From Oscillospiraceae bacterium (GTDB taxonomy: Bacteria; Bacillota; Clostridia; Oscillospirales; Oscillospiraceae), in contig SVKO01000008.1 in NCBI GenBank assembly GCA_015068455.1, forward strand, positions 1 through 64,000: a stretch of 64,000 bases of DNA, read 5' to 3'. Shown in pieces: positions 36,346-44,199 of this stretch (positions are counted from its first letter, which is position 1; every line of letters begins with the position of its first letter). The translations under genes were made by a program, and so were the position numbers. The notes under the pieces are model-generated. The model ran no database searches, was not told where the DNA came from, and saw only the letters and a program-made list of their open reading frames with translations.

Positions 36346-37899
36346 TTACAGTTTCTTTTTCAGCTTCAGAATGTTCTGCCCATCCTTATACTCATAGGAA
36401 ATATCGTCCATGATCTTTTTGGTCATGAAAATCCCCAGTCCGCCGATTTCCCGCTCGGCTGCCGAGAGGGTCACATCGGGGTCCTGTTTGGTCATGGGAT
36501 CATAGGGTACACCGTTGTCCACAAACGTGATCGTGACAGTGACCGGATCCTCAGAAACCTCAACGCGGACCGTCGCATTTCCCCTTCCGGGGGCATAGGC
36601 ATAGTTGGCAATGTTTACGAAAATCTCCTCCACTGCCACGCCGATCTGCATTTTCGCTTTCATGGGGCAGTCGGCTGCTTCAAGATGCTCTTCCACGAAG
36701 CTCTGAACCTCCGCCAGATTCTCCAAAACAGCCTCCAGCACCAGTTCGTTTGCGCTGAACAGCAGCGTATCGTACTGCTCCAGCAGATCCAGGAGCCGCT
36801 GCTTCCAGAAATCGATCTCCGCCCGGCCGGCCTCGGTCTCCAGTCCGCCACGGCGGATGGAGCGGCGGATCATGCGGGTATACCCGATGATGCGGGCTTT
36901 GTCCTCCACCTCCCGGATCTTGCGCTCATTTTGCGTCCCCAGATAGGCAGAAAGAGACTTTCTCCAGAATGTGCTGCCGGTTTCAAAATCGAAGCCCTGG
37001 AACTTTATAATGGTCTCGTGGTCATACTCCGAGTAGCCCACAAAAGAGTTGAACATGGAAGCCAGCTCAAAAATCGGATGTCCCACCGCAAGGGTATCCA
37101 TGTCGATGAGCAGGACCTCGTCATTCTGCAGCATCACGTTCTTTGTATGGTAGTCGCCATGGATCATATAGTCGCTGTGGGGCACCGCATCCACCATGGC
37201 AACCAGCTTTTTTCCCAATTCCTCCGGCAGATAATCGCGCATGAACGCGGCCCAGCCGCGAACCGTCTGCTTCATATCCGGGAGCTTTCCCTCGGGCACC
37301 AGGGTGCCGTGGATCGTCTTGAGCAGATGCACATACTCCTTGACACACCAGTCCATCTTCTCCGGCTCGGTGGCCAGGATCCTGGAAAAGGAGCTTGCGT
37401 TGAGCAGCTCAAACACCGAGCCATAGCTGTCCCCGACTTTGACAACGTCATAGGAAATGGCCGTGGGAATGCCCAGGATCAGCGCCAGCTTGGCCACCTC
37501 GCGCTCGTGCTGTATATCCTCCAGCGCATCGGCGTTGATATAGACCTTGACCACGTTGTCCTGGTCGATGCGGTATATGGCGCCGTTGGCGCCGCGGCCG
37601 ATTTCCTCGCAGCCCTCCACGGATACGGTACGGTAAGCCTTTTCCACCGGCATCATTTCCGTGAATCCGGTCATATCAAGGATCTCATACACCTCGGAGC
37701 TGACGTCCCTGATCCGCACGTCAGGGTATGTCTTTTTGAGCCGCAAGATGACCCGCAGACCGGCGGAGGAAATATAATCCAGCTCCTTCGCATCCAGAAT
37801 CACGCAGGATGCGTCGCCGCTTTCCAGCTGCTTCAGGATCTCCTGTTCGATGCGGGCGGCATTGCCGGAATCAATGCGGCCTTTCAATTCTATTGTCAT
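36346..37899 (-). CDS. STAS - APH-like kinase - HATPase three-domain signalling protein
   Basis: 517 residues, start behind AAAGGAGC. Domain 1 (1-85) is a STAS anti-sigma-antagonist domain with DYISSAGLRVIL at 41-52; Ser45 matches the Ser phosphorylated in SpoIIAA. Domain 2 (about 95-380) is an aminoglycoside-phosphotransferase-like kinase: glycine loop GRGANGAIYR (101-110), Lys118, catalytic loop HGDYHTKN (247-254, D249, N254) and LIDMDT (metal Asp near 266-268). Domain 3 (about 395-517) is an RsbW-like HATPase: EEIFVN (424-429), FVDNGVPYDP (459-468), GGLGIFM (486-492). So one chain holds an antagonist, a small-molecule or protein kinase and an anti-sigma-type kinase. All catalytic residues look intact. 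The target is unknown and no sigma factor gene lies nearby. Confidence 0.9.
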   Translation of the reverse strand: MTIELKGRIDSGNAARIEQEILKQLESGDASCVILDAKELDYISSAGLRVILRLKKTYPDVRIRDVSSEVYEILDMTGFTEMMPVEKAYRTVSVEGCEEIGRGANGAIYRIDQDNVVKVYINADALEDIQHEREVAKLALILGIPTAISYDVVKVGDSYGSVFELLNASSFSRILATEPEKMDWCVKEYVHLLKTIHGTLVPEGKLPDMKQTVRGWAAFMRDYLPEELGKKLVAMVDAVPHSDYMIHGDYHTKNVMLQNDEVLLIDMDTLAVGHPIFELASMFNSFVGYSEYDHETIIKFQGFDFETGSTFWRKSLSAYLGTQNERKIREVEDKARIIGYTRMIRRSIRRGGLETEAGRAEIDFWKQRLLDLLEQYDTLLFSANELVLEAVLENLAEVQSFVEEHLEAADCPMKAKMQIGVAVEEIFVNIANYAYAPGRGNATVRVEVSEDPVTVTITFVDNGVPYDPMTKQDPDVTLSAAEREIGGLGIFMTKKIMDDISYEYKDGQNILKLKKKL

Positions 37900-37969
37900 G
37901 TGGTGCTCCTTTCCTGCCTCTGTATCCCAAAAAATACGGCGTCAAATTGCCGATCAGCGCATCGGCTGC

Positions 37970-38269
37970 TTATTCGATGGTCAGGATTTCCGAAAAGCCC
38001 GTAACGTCGAAAATCTCCATGATGGTTTCGTTGACATTGCAGATCTTCATTTTCCCCTGTTTTGTCATTGCCTTCTGGGCCGCAAGCAGCACCCGCAGGC
38101 CGGCGGAGGAGATGTAGTCCAGCTGCGCAAAATCCAGCGTCAGCTCGCTCACACCGTCGAGCGACTGCCGAAGCGCCTGCTCGAACTCCGGCGCAGTGAT
38201 GGTATCCATCCGGCCCGTCAGGGCAAAATCAGCCTTTCCGTTTTCAATCGTTTTATTGATCGACAGCAT
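37970..38269 (-). CDS. STAS-domain protein (anti-sigma factor antagonist type)
   Basis: 99 residues from ATG 38269. An ATG two codons earlier (38275) lies too close to GGGAGG, so the second is preferred. A single STAS domain with LDYISSAGLRVLL; the likely phosphorylatable Ser is S55. It is closely similar in this motif to the STAS part of the next protein, suggesting duplication. It should be the soluble partner of one or both HATPase domains in this cluster (inference). Confidence 0.9.
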   Translation of the reverse strand: MLSINKTIENGKADFALTGRMDTITAPEFEQALRQSLDGVSELTLDFAQLDYISSAGLRVLLAAQKAMTKQGKMKICNVNETIMEIFDVTGFSEILTIE

Positions 38270-38347
38270 ATTCATTACCTCCCTGTTATTTCAGCGCAGT
38301 ATTTGCGCATCGTGTATTTCCGTATCCGGGAATCCGCGCCAGTCTTT

Positions 38348-40138
38348 TCAGCCGATGGGCTCAAAGTCCGCCACACCGTGCTTGCAAAGCGGGCAGATGA
38401 AGTCTTCCGGCAGGTCTTCGCCCTCGTAGATGTAGCCGCAGACCTTGCAGACCCAGCCCTTTTTGCCCTCGGTCTGGGGCTTGGGCTTGACATGGTCCTG
38501 GTAGTAGTTGTAGGTCATGGTCTCCCGGTCGGAGATCACTCTGGCCTCGGTCACCTCGCAGATGAACATGCCGTGGGTGTCCAGATCCACATACTGCTCC
38601 ACCTTCAGGGACATGAACGCGTTGATGTACTGGGGCAGGAAGACCAGGCCGTTGTCCGAGCGCAGGATTTCCCTGCCCTCAAACTTGTCCACGGTCCTTC
38701 CGCTGCGGAAGCCGAAGTCCTCAAAGACCTTGAATGGCGCCTCGGTGGACAGGCAGTTGACGTTCATGACGCCGGTCTGCTTGATGATGTGGTGAGAATA
38801 GTTCTGCTTGTTGATGCACACCGCCACGCGGTTGGGGGTGTTGGTGACCTGGGTGACGGTGTTGACGATCAGTCCGTTGTCCTTCTTCCCGTCGTTGGAT
38901 GTGACCACATACAGGCCGTATCCAATGCGGAACAGGGCGGTCATGTCGTTTTTGTTGGCCGTCTCGTCCTGCCGGGCAAGATAATCCATGCACAGCTCGT
39001 CGGCCATGGCTTCGATCTGGGCCTTGCTTTCGTCGTTCAGGGCGGACATGATCTTCACCGTGGTATCGGTAAAGGTCAGGTTCTTGCAGGGCTCGAGCAT
39101 TTTCTTCATGGTCTTTGCCGCCAGGGGCGCCCAGGAACCGTTCTCAATCAGACCCACGGTGCGGTTTTTCCAGCCGCGCTCCGTGAGATGGTCGATGAAT
39201 TGCCGCATGAAGGGGAAAATGTCGGCGTTATAGGTGGTGGTGGCCAGAACGACCTTGCCGTAGCGGAAGGCGTCCTCCACGCATTCAGCCATGTCTTCTC
39301 TGGCCAAATCATTCACCGCGACCTTCGGGCAGCCCTTGGCCTTCAGCTTCTCGGCCAGCAGCTCCACAGCCTTTTTTGTGTTCCCGTAGACGGAGGTATA
39401 GGCGATGAGGATGCCGTCGGTCTCCACGCCGTAGCTCGACCAGGTCTGGTACAGGCCCAGATAGTAGCCCAGATTTTCCTTCAGGATCGGGCCATGCAGC
39501 GGGCAGATGGTCTGAATGTCCAGCGCCGCAGCCTTCTTGAGCACGTTCTGCACCTGGGCGCCGTATTTGCCCACGATGCCGAAATAGTAGCGTCTGGCCT
39601 CGCAGGCCCAGTCCTCCTCCGCATCCAGGGCGCCGAATTTACCGAAGCCGTCGGCGGAGAACAGAACCTTATCCGTGGCGTCGTAGGTCATAATGACCTC
39701 AGGCCAGTGGACCATGGGGGCGGTGACGAAGGCCAAAGTGTGCTCGCCCAGGCAGAGGGTGTCTCCCTCCCCCACCACCAGACGGCGGTCGGCGAAATCG
39801 GTGCCGAAGAAGTTCTGCATCATGGCAAACGCCTTGTTCGACGCCACCACCGTCGCCTTCGGATAAGTCTTCATGAAATTCGCGATGTTCGCAGAGTGAT
39901 CCGGCTCCATATGCTGCACGATCAGATAGTCCGGCTGGCGGCTGCCCAGCACGCCGGACAGATTATCCAGCCATTCATGGGTGAAGTTCCGGTCCACGGT
40001 GTCCATGACGGCGATTTTTGCATCCATGATGACATAGGAGTTATACGCCATGCCGTTCGGCACCACATACTGCCCCTCAAACAGGTCGATCTTATGGTCG
40101 TTGACGCCGACATAAAAAATATCCTTGCTGATAGTCAT
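38348..40138 (-). CDS. Flavodiiron protein fused to flavin reductase and rubredoxin
   Basis: 596 residues. The metallo-beta-lactamase-like diiron domain (1-245) has ligands H76, E78, D80 (HMEPDH), H144, D163 and H215. The flavodoxin domain follows (about 243-390, ILIAYTSVYGNTKKAVE). A flavin-reductase-like FMN-binding domain covers about 400-550, and a C-terminal rubredoxin has C564, C567, C582 and C585. The chain can therefore pass electrons internally to reduce O2 to water or NO to N2O, protecting an anaerobe. Similar multi-domain forms are known in Clostridia. It is 18 bp from the lactate dehydrogenase gene. Confidence 0.93.
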   Translation of the reverse strand: MTISKDIFYVGVNDHKIDLFEGQYVVPNGMAYNSYVIMDAKIAVMDTVDRNFTHEWLDNLSGVLGSRQPDYLIVQHMEPDHSANIANFMKTYPKATVVASNKAFAMMQNFFGTDFADRRLVVGEGDTLCLGEHTLAFVTAPMVHWPEVIMTYDATDKVLFSADGFGKFGALDAEEDWACEARRYYFGIVGKYGAQVQNVLKKAAALDIQTICPLHGPILKENLGYYLGLYQTWSSYGVETDGILIAYTSVYGNTKKAVELLAEKLKAKGCPKVAVNDLAREDMAECVEDAFRYGKVVLATTTYNADIFPFMRQFIDHLTERGWKNRTVGLIENGSWAPLAAKTMKKMLEPCKNLTFTDTTVKIMSALNDESKAQIEAMADELCMDYLARQDETANKNDMTALFRIGYGLYVVTSNDGKKDNGLIVNTVTQVTNTPNRVAVCINKQNYSHHIIKQTGVMNVNCLSTEAPFKVFEDFGFRSGRTVDKFEGREILRSDNGLVFLPQYINAFMSLKVEQYVDLDTHGMFICEVTEARVISDRETMTYNYYQDHVKPKPQTEGKKGWVCKVCGYIYEGEDLPEDFICPLCKHGVADFEPIG

Positions 40139-40156
40139 TGTGTGCTCCTTCCGTAT

Positions 40157-41188
40157 TCAAAAACATTTTTTATTTCTTGCTTTCCTGCATTGCTCGATGT
40201 TCCCGCAGCGATAGCACAGCTCGTTGTCGCACCAGCCGTTGGCGGTGAACTGCTCCAGGTTCTGCAGGGTGGTTTCGGCAATATTGTTCAGCGCCTCCTC
40301 CGTCAGGAATGCCTGATGGGAGGTGACGATCACGTTCGGCATGGAGATCAGGCGTGCCAGCACATCGTCGGAGAGGATATGGCCGGAATAATCCTGGAAG
40401 AAGATATCCGCCTCCTCCTCGTAAACATCCAGACAGGCGCCGCCGATCCTGCGCGCCTTGATGCCCTCCAGCAGGGCCTCGGCGTCGATCAGCGCGCCCC
40501 GGGAGGTATTGACAAGCATGACGCCCTTTTTCATCTGCGCGATGGAATCGGCGTTCACCATATGATAGGATTTCTTCGTCAGCGGGCAATGGAAAGAAAT
40601 GATATCGCTCTGCCGGAACAACTGCTCCAGCGGCACATAGATGTCGCCCAGCTCGGCATTGGGATACATGTCATAGGCCAGGATCTTCATGCCGAAGCCC
40701 CGGCAGATATCCATGAAGGCCCGGCCGATCCGTCCGGTGCCCACCACGCCCACGGTCTTTCCATGCAGGTCGAAGCCCGTCAGATTATTCAGGCTGAAAT
40801 TGAAATCCCGCGTGCGGATATACGCCTTGTGGATGCGGCGGACGGAGGTCAGCAGCATGGCCATGGCATGCTCGGCCACCGCGTAGGGCGAATAGGCCGG
40901 CACATGGAACACATGCAGCTTCCCGAAGCAGTGCGCGATATCCACATTGTTGTATCCCGCGCAGCGCAGTGCGATCGACCTGACCCCCAGCTCATACAGC
41001 CGGTCGATCACCGGGGCGTCCACCGTATCGTTGACGAATACGCAAACGCTGTCCGCCCCTTTGGCCAGCTCCACTGTATCAAGGGTCAGTCTGGATTCAT
41101 AGAACTTGAAAGCAAAGCCCCGATCCGCCCCGATATGCTCAAAGGACGCCCGATCATAGGGCTTGGTGTCAAAAAAAGTGATCTTCAT
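40157..41188 (-). CDS. D-isomer 2-hydroxyacid dehydrogenase (D-lactate dehydrogenase type)
   Basis: 343 residues from ATG 41188 (AAAGGAGC upstream). The Rossmann motif VGVVGTGRIGRAF binds NAD. The catalytic trio is present: Arg in VNTSRGALID, Glu in LDVYEEEAD, His in TSHQAFLTEEAL. Likely reaction: pyruvate plus NADH to D-lactate. The C-terminal 20 residues are unusual, with five Cys (CYRCGNIEQC then KKC) that could bind a metal or form disulfides; typical family members end before this. First gene of the long minus-strand cluster, behind a strong promoter. Confidence 0.88.
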   Translation of the reverse strand: MKITFFDTKPYDRASFEHIGADRGFAFKFYESRLTLDTVELAKGADSVCVFVNDTVDAPVIDRLYELGVRSIALRCAGYNNVDIAHCFGKLHVFHVPAYSPYAVAEHAMAMLLTSVRRIHKAYIRTRDFNFSLNNLTGFDLHGKTVGVVGTGRIGRAFMDICRGFGMKILAYDMYPNAELGDIYVPLEQLFRQSDIISFHCPLTKKSYHMVNADSIAQMKKGVMLVNTSRGALIDAEALLEGIKARRIGGACLDVYEEEADIFFQDYSGHILSDDVLARLISMPNVIVTSHQAFLTEEALNNIAETTLQNLEQFTANGWCDNELCYRCGNIEQCRKARNKKCF

Positions 41189-41201
41189 TTGTGCTCCTTT
41201 C

Positions 41202-41229
41202 GCATGACAAAGTGCGTGCATTGTCACGC
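41202..41229. repeat. Inverted repeat in the ldh leader
   Basis: Arms GCATGACAA (41202-41210) and TTGTCACGC (41221-41229), one mismatch, 10-base spacer. It lies just downstream of the predicted ldh start site and could be an operator or an RNA stem. It does not match the Rex consensus. Confidence 0.4.
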
Positions 41230-41245
41230 AATGCCATCTTTAGCA

Positions 41246-41274
41246 ATTTTACTAAATTTTATCTCATCTGTCAA
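41246..41274 (-). promoter_or_regulatory. Promoter upstream of ldh
   Basis: Minus-strand -35 TTGACA (41269-41274), 17-bp spacer, -10 TAAAAT (41246-41251). It could drive the whole cluster down to 30107, since no internal terminator was seen. Confidence 0.8.
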
Positions 41275-41300
41275 CACAGTTATGTTATATACGTATAAAA

Positions 41301-41328
41301 ATGCACGCCAGGGCTCCCCGGCGTGCAT
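41301..41328 (-). terminator. Terminator of telA
   Basis: Stem ATGCACGCC/GGCGTGCAT with a 10-base loop, followed on the minus strand by TTTTAT. It separates telA from the ldh promoter. Confidence 0.8.
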
Positions 41329-41343
41329 ATGATTGATTAATAA

Positions 41344-42510
41344 TCAGTTACCTCTGACCTGAAGCAGCTTCTGTTTGAGCTCGCCCTCGATGCGGCGGAG
41401 CTCCACCTCGGCCGCGGCGCGGCGCTGGGCCCCCTCGGTCTGGATCTGGAGCACCTCGTCCAGGGTGGAGATGAGCTGCTGGTTGGTATGCTGCAGCGTC
41501 TCGATATCCACGACGCCGCGTTCGGACTCCTTGGCGGTCTCGATGGTGGCCTCCTTGAGCATATCGGCGTTCTTCGCAAGCAGCTGGTTGGTCACCTCCG
41601 TGACCTGATGCTGGGCCTGCAGGGCCTGCTGAGAATCGTGGATGCCGAGGGCAAGGACCATCTGGCTCTTCCACAGAGGGATCGTGCTGACCAGGGAGGT
41701 CTGGATCTTCTCGGTCATCAGCGTGTCGTTGTTCTGGATCATGCGGATCTGCGGCGCCATCTGCAGGCAGATCACGCGGGTCAGCTCCAGATCGTGCAGC
41801 TTCTTCTCAAACCGCTCGACCATGTTGGCGTAGTCGTTGGCCTTCTGGGCGTCGCTGGCCAGGCCGGATTCGGCGGCGGCGGTACGCATCTGCGGCAGGG
41901 TGACTTCCTTGGCCTGCTTCAGCGAGCGCTGGCCGGCCAGGATATACATGGTAAGCTGCTTGTAGTAGTCCAGGTTCTTGTCATACATCTGGTCGAGTAC
42001 GGCAATGTCCTTGAGCAGGGTGATCTGATGATTCTGCAGCTGACGGGAGATCTTGTCCACGTTGGCCTCGGCCTTGTCATAGCGGACCTTCATGAGCTCG
42101 ATGCTGTTTCCCGCCTTTTTGAACCAGCCCTTGATGCCCTTGTTTTCGGCAACGGCGTCAAAGCCCTTGAGTTCCATCACCAGGCCGGAGAGCATATCGC
42201 CCACCTCGCCCATGTCCTTGGTGCGGACATTGTTGAGGGCGGAGCCGGAGAAATCGGCAATGTTCTTCTGGGCGGCAGCGCCATATTGCAGCACGAGACC
42301 GGAATCGGTGATGTCAATCTTTTCCGCAAATTCGATGACTGCCTTCTGCTCCGCCTCGGACAGCTGCGACATATCGGGGCCCGACTCGGGCCGGTTGTCG
42401 ACCTGCTCTGCAGGATTGACCAGGGTGGTTTCCGGCTTCGTCTCAAAGACCGGCTGGTCTTCAAGCTCCGGCGTCAGCGTAAGCTGAGGGATTTTTTCTT
42501 CCATTTCCAT
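41344..42510 (-). CDS. TelA-family toxic anion resistance protein
   Basis: 388 residues from ATG 42510 (AAAAGGAGC upstream). The first about 75 residues are acidic and disordered. The rest is long helices with the family features ITDSGLVLQYGAAAQKNIADFS and GVVDIETLQHTNQQLISTLDEVL. Members are linked to tellurite and cell-envelope stress resistance, often with TerD or XpaC; no such partner is nearby. Soluble and probably coiled-coil. Own promoter and terminator, so a single-gene unit. Confidence 0.88.
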   Translation of the reverse strand: MEMEEKIPQLTLTPELEDQPVFETKPETTLVNPAEQVDNRPESGPDMSQLSEAEQKAVIEFAEKIDITDSGLVLQYGAAAQKNIADFSGSALNNVRTKDMGEVGDMLSGLVMELKGFDAVAENKGIKGWFKKAGNSIELMKVRYDKAEANVDKISRQLQNHQITLLKDIAVLDQMYDKNLDYYKQLTMYILAGQRSLKQAKEVTLPQMRTAAAESGLASDAQKANDYANMVERFEKKLHDLELTRVICLQMAPQIRMIQNNDTLMTEKIQTSLVSTIPLWKSQMVLALGIHDSQQALQAQHQVTEVTNQLLAKNADMLKEATIETAKESERGVVDIETLQHTNQQLISTLDEVLQIQTEGAQRRAAAEVELRRIEGELKQKLLQVRGN

Positions 42511-42538
42511 CACGTTCGCTCCTTTTTCGTGTAGTTTA

Positions 42539-42581
42539 ATAGGTGTATACCTATTGTATGTCTGATTTAAAGTCAAGTCAA
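42539..42581 (-). promoter_or_regulatory. telA promoter with overlapping palindrome
   Basis: Minus-strand -35 TTGACT (42576-42581), 17-bp spacer, -10 TACAAT (42553-42558). The inverted repeat ATAGGT-GTAT-ACCTAT (42539-42554) touches the -10 and covers the start site, a usual repressor position. Confidence 0.6.
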
Positions 42582-42589
42582 GGGAGTGA

Positions 42590-42617
42590 TTGACTTTTTT
42601 AAGGATTTGGCTATAAT
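42590..42617 (+). promoter_or_regulatory. Promoter of rpe
   Basis: -35 TTGACT (42590-42595), 16-bp spacer, -10 TATAAT (42612-42617), divergent from the telA promoter. Confidence 0.8.
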
Positions 42618-42655
42618 ATTAAAGGTCGAATTCAGCAATCCGCGGAGGTGGTCAC

Positions 42656-43309
42656 ATGACTAAGGTCGCGCCCTCGATCCTGTCGGCAGATTATCTGAAT
42701 CTGGGGCGGGATATCCTGGGTCTGGAGCGCAACGGCGCCGATTACATTCACTTTGACGTGATGGACGGCTCCTTTGTTCCCAATATTTCGTTTGGAATTC
42801 CGGTGCTCAAGGCGGTCCGCACCATCACGAAGCTTCCGCTGGATGTTCACCTGATGATCCGCGAGCCCCTTCATCTGATTGAGCGTTTTATGGACTCCGG
42901 TGCGGATATTCTCACCGTCCACGTCGAATCCGATACCGAGGAGAATATTTTCAAGACCCTTCAGAGGATCCGCGATCGCGGCGTACATCCCGCCATCACC
43001 CTCAAGCCCGCCACTCCCGCTGAGGCGATCTTCCCCTTCCTCCCCCTTTGCGATCAGGTGCTCGTGATGACCGTGGAGCCCGGCTTCGGCGGCCAAAAAT
43101 TCATGAATGCCATGGTTCCGAAGATCCGTGCCATTTCCGAATATATCCGGGCGGAAAACCTGACCTGCGATCTGGAGGTCGACGGCGGCATCAATCCGCA
43201 GACCGCCGCGATTTGCCGGGAAAACGGCGCGAATGTGCTGGTCTCCGGCAGCACCTATTTCCGCTCTGACGATCCCGCCGCCTTTATCCGCGCTTTGAGG
43301 GGCGAGTAA
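42656..43309 (+). CDS. rpe: Ribulose-phosphate 3-epimerase
   Basis: 217-residue TIM barrel that interconverts ribulose-5-phosphate and xylulose-5-phosphate. Motifs: APSILSADY, HFDVMDGSFVPN (metal His and catalytic Asp), MTVEPGFGGQKF and VDGGI. Ribosome site GGAGGTGG. Stands alone between its promoter and terminator. In many Firmicutes rpe follows rsgA/prkC; that is not so here. Confidence 0.96.
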   Translation: MTKVAPSILSADYLNLGRDILGLERNGADYIHFDVMDGSFVPNISFGIPVLKAVRTITKLPLDVHLMIREPLHLIERFMDSGADILTVHVESDTEENIFKTLQRIRDRGVHPAITLKPATPAEAIFPFLPLCDQVLVMTVEPGFGGQKFMNAMVPKIRAISEYIRAENLTCDLEVDGGINPQTAAICRENGANVLVSGSTYFRSDDPAAFIRALRGE

Positions 43310-43332
43310 ACCCGAAAAAATATGCCGTTTCC

Positions 43333-43368
43333 ACCGGCTCCAGTCAAACCGACTGGAGCCGGTTTTTT
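43333..43368 (+). terminator. Terminator of rpe
   Basis: Perfect 13-bp stem ACCGGCTCCAGTC/GACTGGAGCCGGT with AAACC loop, followed by six T. Confidence 0.95.
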
Positions 43369-43387
43369 GATGGAAAAAGAGACAATA

Positions 43388-43416
43388 TTGACTTTATCTT
43401 CCAGATGTGTTATATT
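43388..43416 (+). promoter_or_regulatory. Promoter of the zinc-uptake operon
   Basis: -35 TTGACT (43388-43393), 17-bp spacer, -10 TATATT (43411-43416). Confidence 0.8.
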
Positions 43417-43419
43417 ACG

Positions 43420-43440
43420 ATTTGCGATTAAATCGCAAAT
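43420..43440 (+). promoter_or_regulatory. 21-bp palindromic operator, probable Zur/Fur box
   Basis: Perfect inverted repeat ATTTGCGAT (43420-43428) and ATCGCAAAT (43432-43440) around TAA, just after the -10 of the operon that encodes a Fur-family regulator and zinc transporter. Position and symmetry suggest autorepression by that regulator. It differs from the B. subtilis Zur box but is AT-rich and similar in span. Confidence 0.75.
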
Positions 43441-43455
43441 TCAGGAGGGGATTCT

Positions 43456-43860
43456 ATGCGGAAATATGCCACCCGGCAGCGCGCCGCCCTGCTGCAGCAC
43501 TTGCAGGAGCATGCAGACGAAGCGCTGTCCGCCTGTCAAATCGCCGACGCCCTGGCGCAGGCCGGCATCAGCAAAAGCGCCGTATATCGGAATCTGTCCG
43601 TTCTTGAGGCGGAGGGGCTGATCGGCCGCAGCGCAAAAAGCGGCAGCAAGACCATTCTCTATCGCTACCTCGGCGCGGAGACCTGCCGGGATCACCTGCA
43701 TCTGTCCTGCTCCAAATGCGGAAAAACTTATCATATGGACGTTTCCGCCACAAATCTGCTGGTCGACAGCGTGGCAAAGGGTTCGGATTTCGCCGTTGAC
43801 AGCGCCAGCACCGTGCTCTACGGCGTATGCGGCAATTGCCGTGACAAGGAGCAGCCATGA
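43456..43860 (+). CDS. Fur-family metal regulator, probably Zur
   Basis: 134 residues. Winged-helix DNA-binding domain at about 1-75 (ALSACQIADALAQAGISKSAVYRNLSVLEAEG). Metal/dimerisation domain includes HLHLSCSKCGKTYHMD and a C-terminal CGNC, giving the two CxxC pairs of the structural zinc site. First gene of the znu operon behind a palindrome, so the likely signal is zinc. Iron or peroxide sensing cannot be excluded from sequence alone. Overlaps the next gene by 4 bp (ATGA). Confidence 0.9.
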   Translation: MRKYATRQRAALLQHLQEHADEALSACQIADALAQAGISKSAVYRNLSVLEAEGLIGRSAKSGSKTILYRYLGAETCRDHLHLSCSKCGKTYHMDVSATNLLVDSVAKGSDFAVDSASTVLYGVCGNCRDKEQP

Positions 43861-44153
43861 AAAAAACACGACGTATCTGCGCTCTGACCATGGCTGTGCT
43901 CGTGATCGTCTGCATTGCGGCGTCCGCCTCGCTGATCGCGTATGAAGCCGATCACGACTGTACCGGCCCGGACTGCCCCATCTGTGCCGCCGTGGCTATG
44001 TGCACAAACGCGCTGCGCCTGCTTTCCTGCGCGGCATTTGTGAGCTTCGCAGCCCTTCCCGCATGGATCTGCCGGAAGCTGAGGGCATCGCGCCCGTCTG
44101 AGCCGGCTTTCAAATCCACCCCTGTCGCTTTGAAGGTTCTGCTTCTGAATTGA
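43857..44153 (+). CDS. Small membrane protein with HxC-x4-C-x2-C motif in the zinc operon
   Basis: 98 residues, ATGA overlap with the regulator. Hydrophobic helix at about 9-28, then an external or lumenal segment with H33, C35, C40 and C43 (HDCTGPDCPIC), a plausible zinc site, then a second hydrophobic stretch at about 52-72 and a basic tail. No named family known to me. Its place between the regulator and ZnuA suggests a role in zinc capture or sensing. Confidence 0.75.
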   Translation: MKKTRRICALTMAVLVIVCIAASASLIAYEADHDCTGPDCPICAAVAMCTNALRLLSCAAFVSFAALPAWICRKLRASRPSEPAFKSTPVALKVLLLN

Positions 44154-44199
44154 ATGCACTGGAATACAGCACAATACCAAATTCAATTCGGAGGTTATT

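Noticed and set aside
41202-41274. Rex operator upstream of lactate dehydrogenase
   Set aside because: The inverted repeats found do not match TTGTTAA-N4-TTAACAA; only position and biology suggest Rex control.
37850-41332. Plus-strand frame of 1160 codons across three minus-strand genes
   Set aside because: It is antisense to the STAS, flavodiiron and lactate dehydrogenase genes, which are certain from their motifs. No protein family fits the antisense reading.
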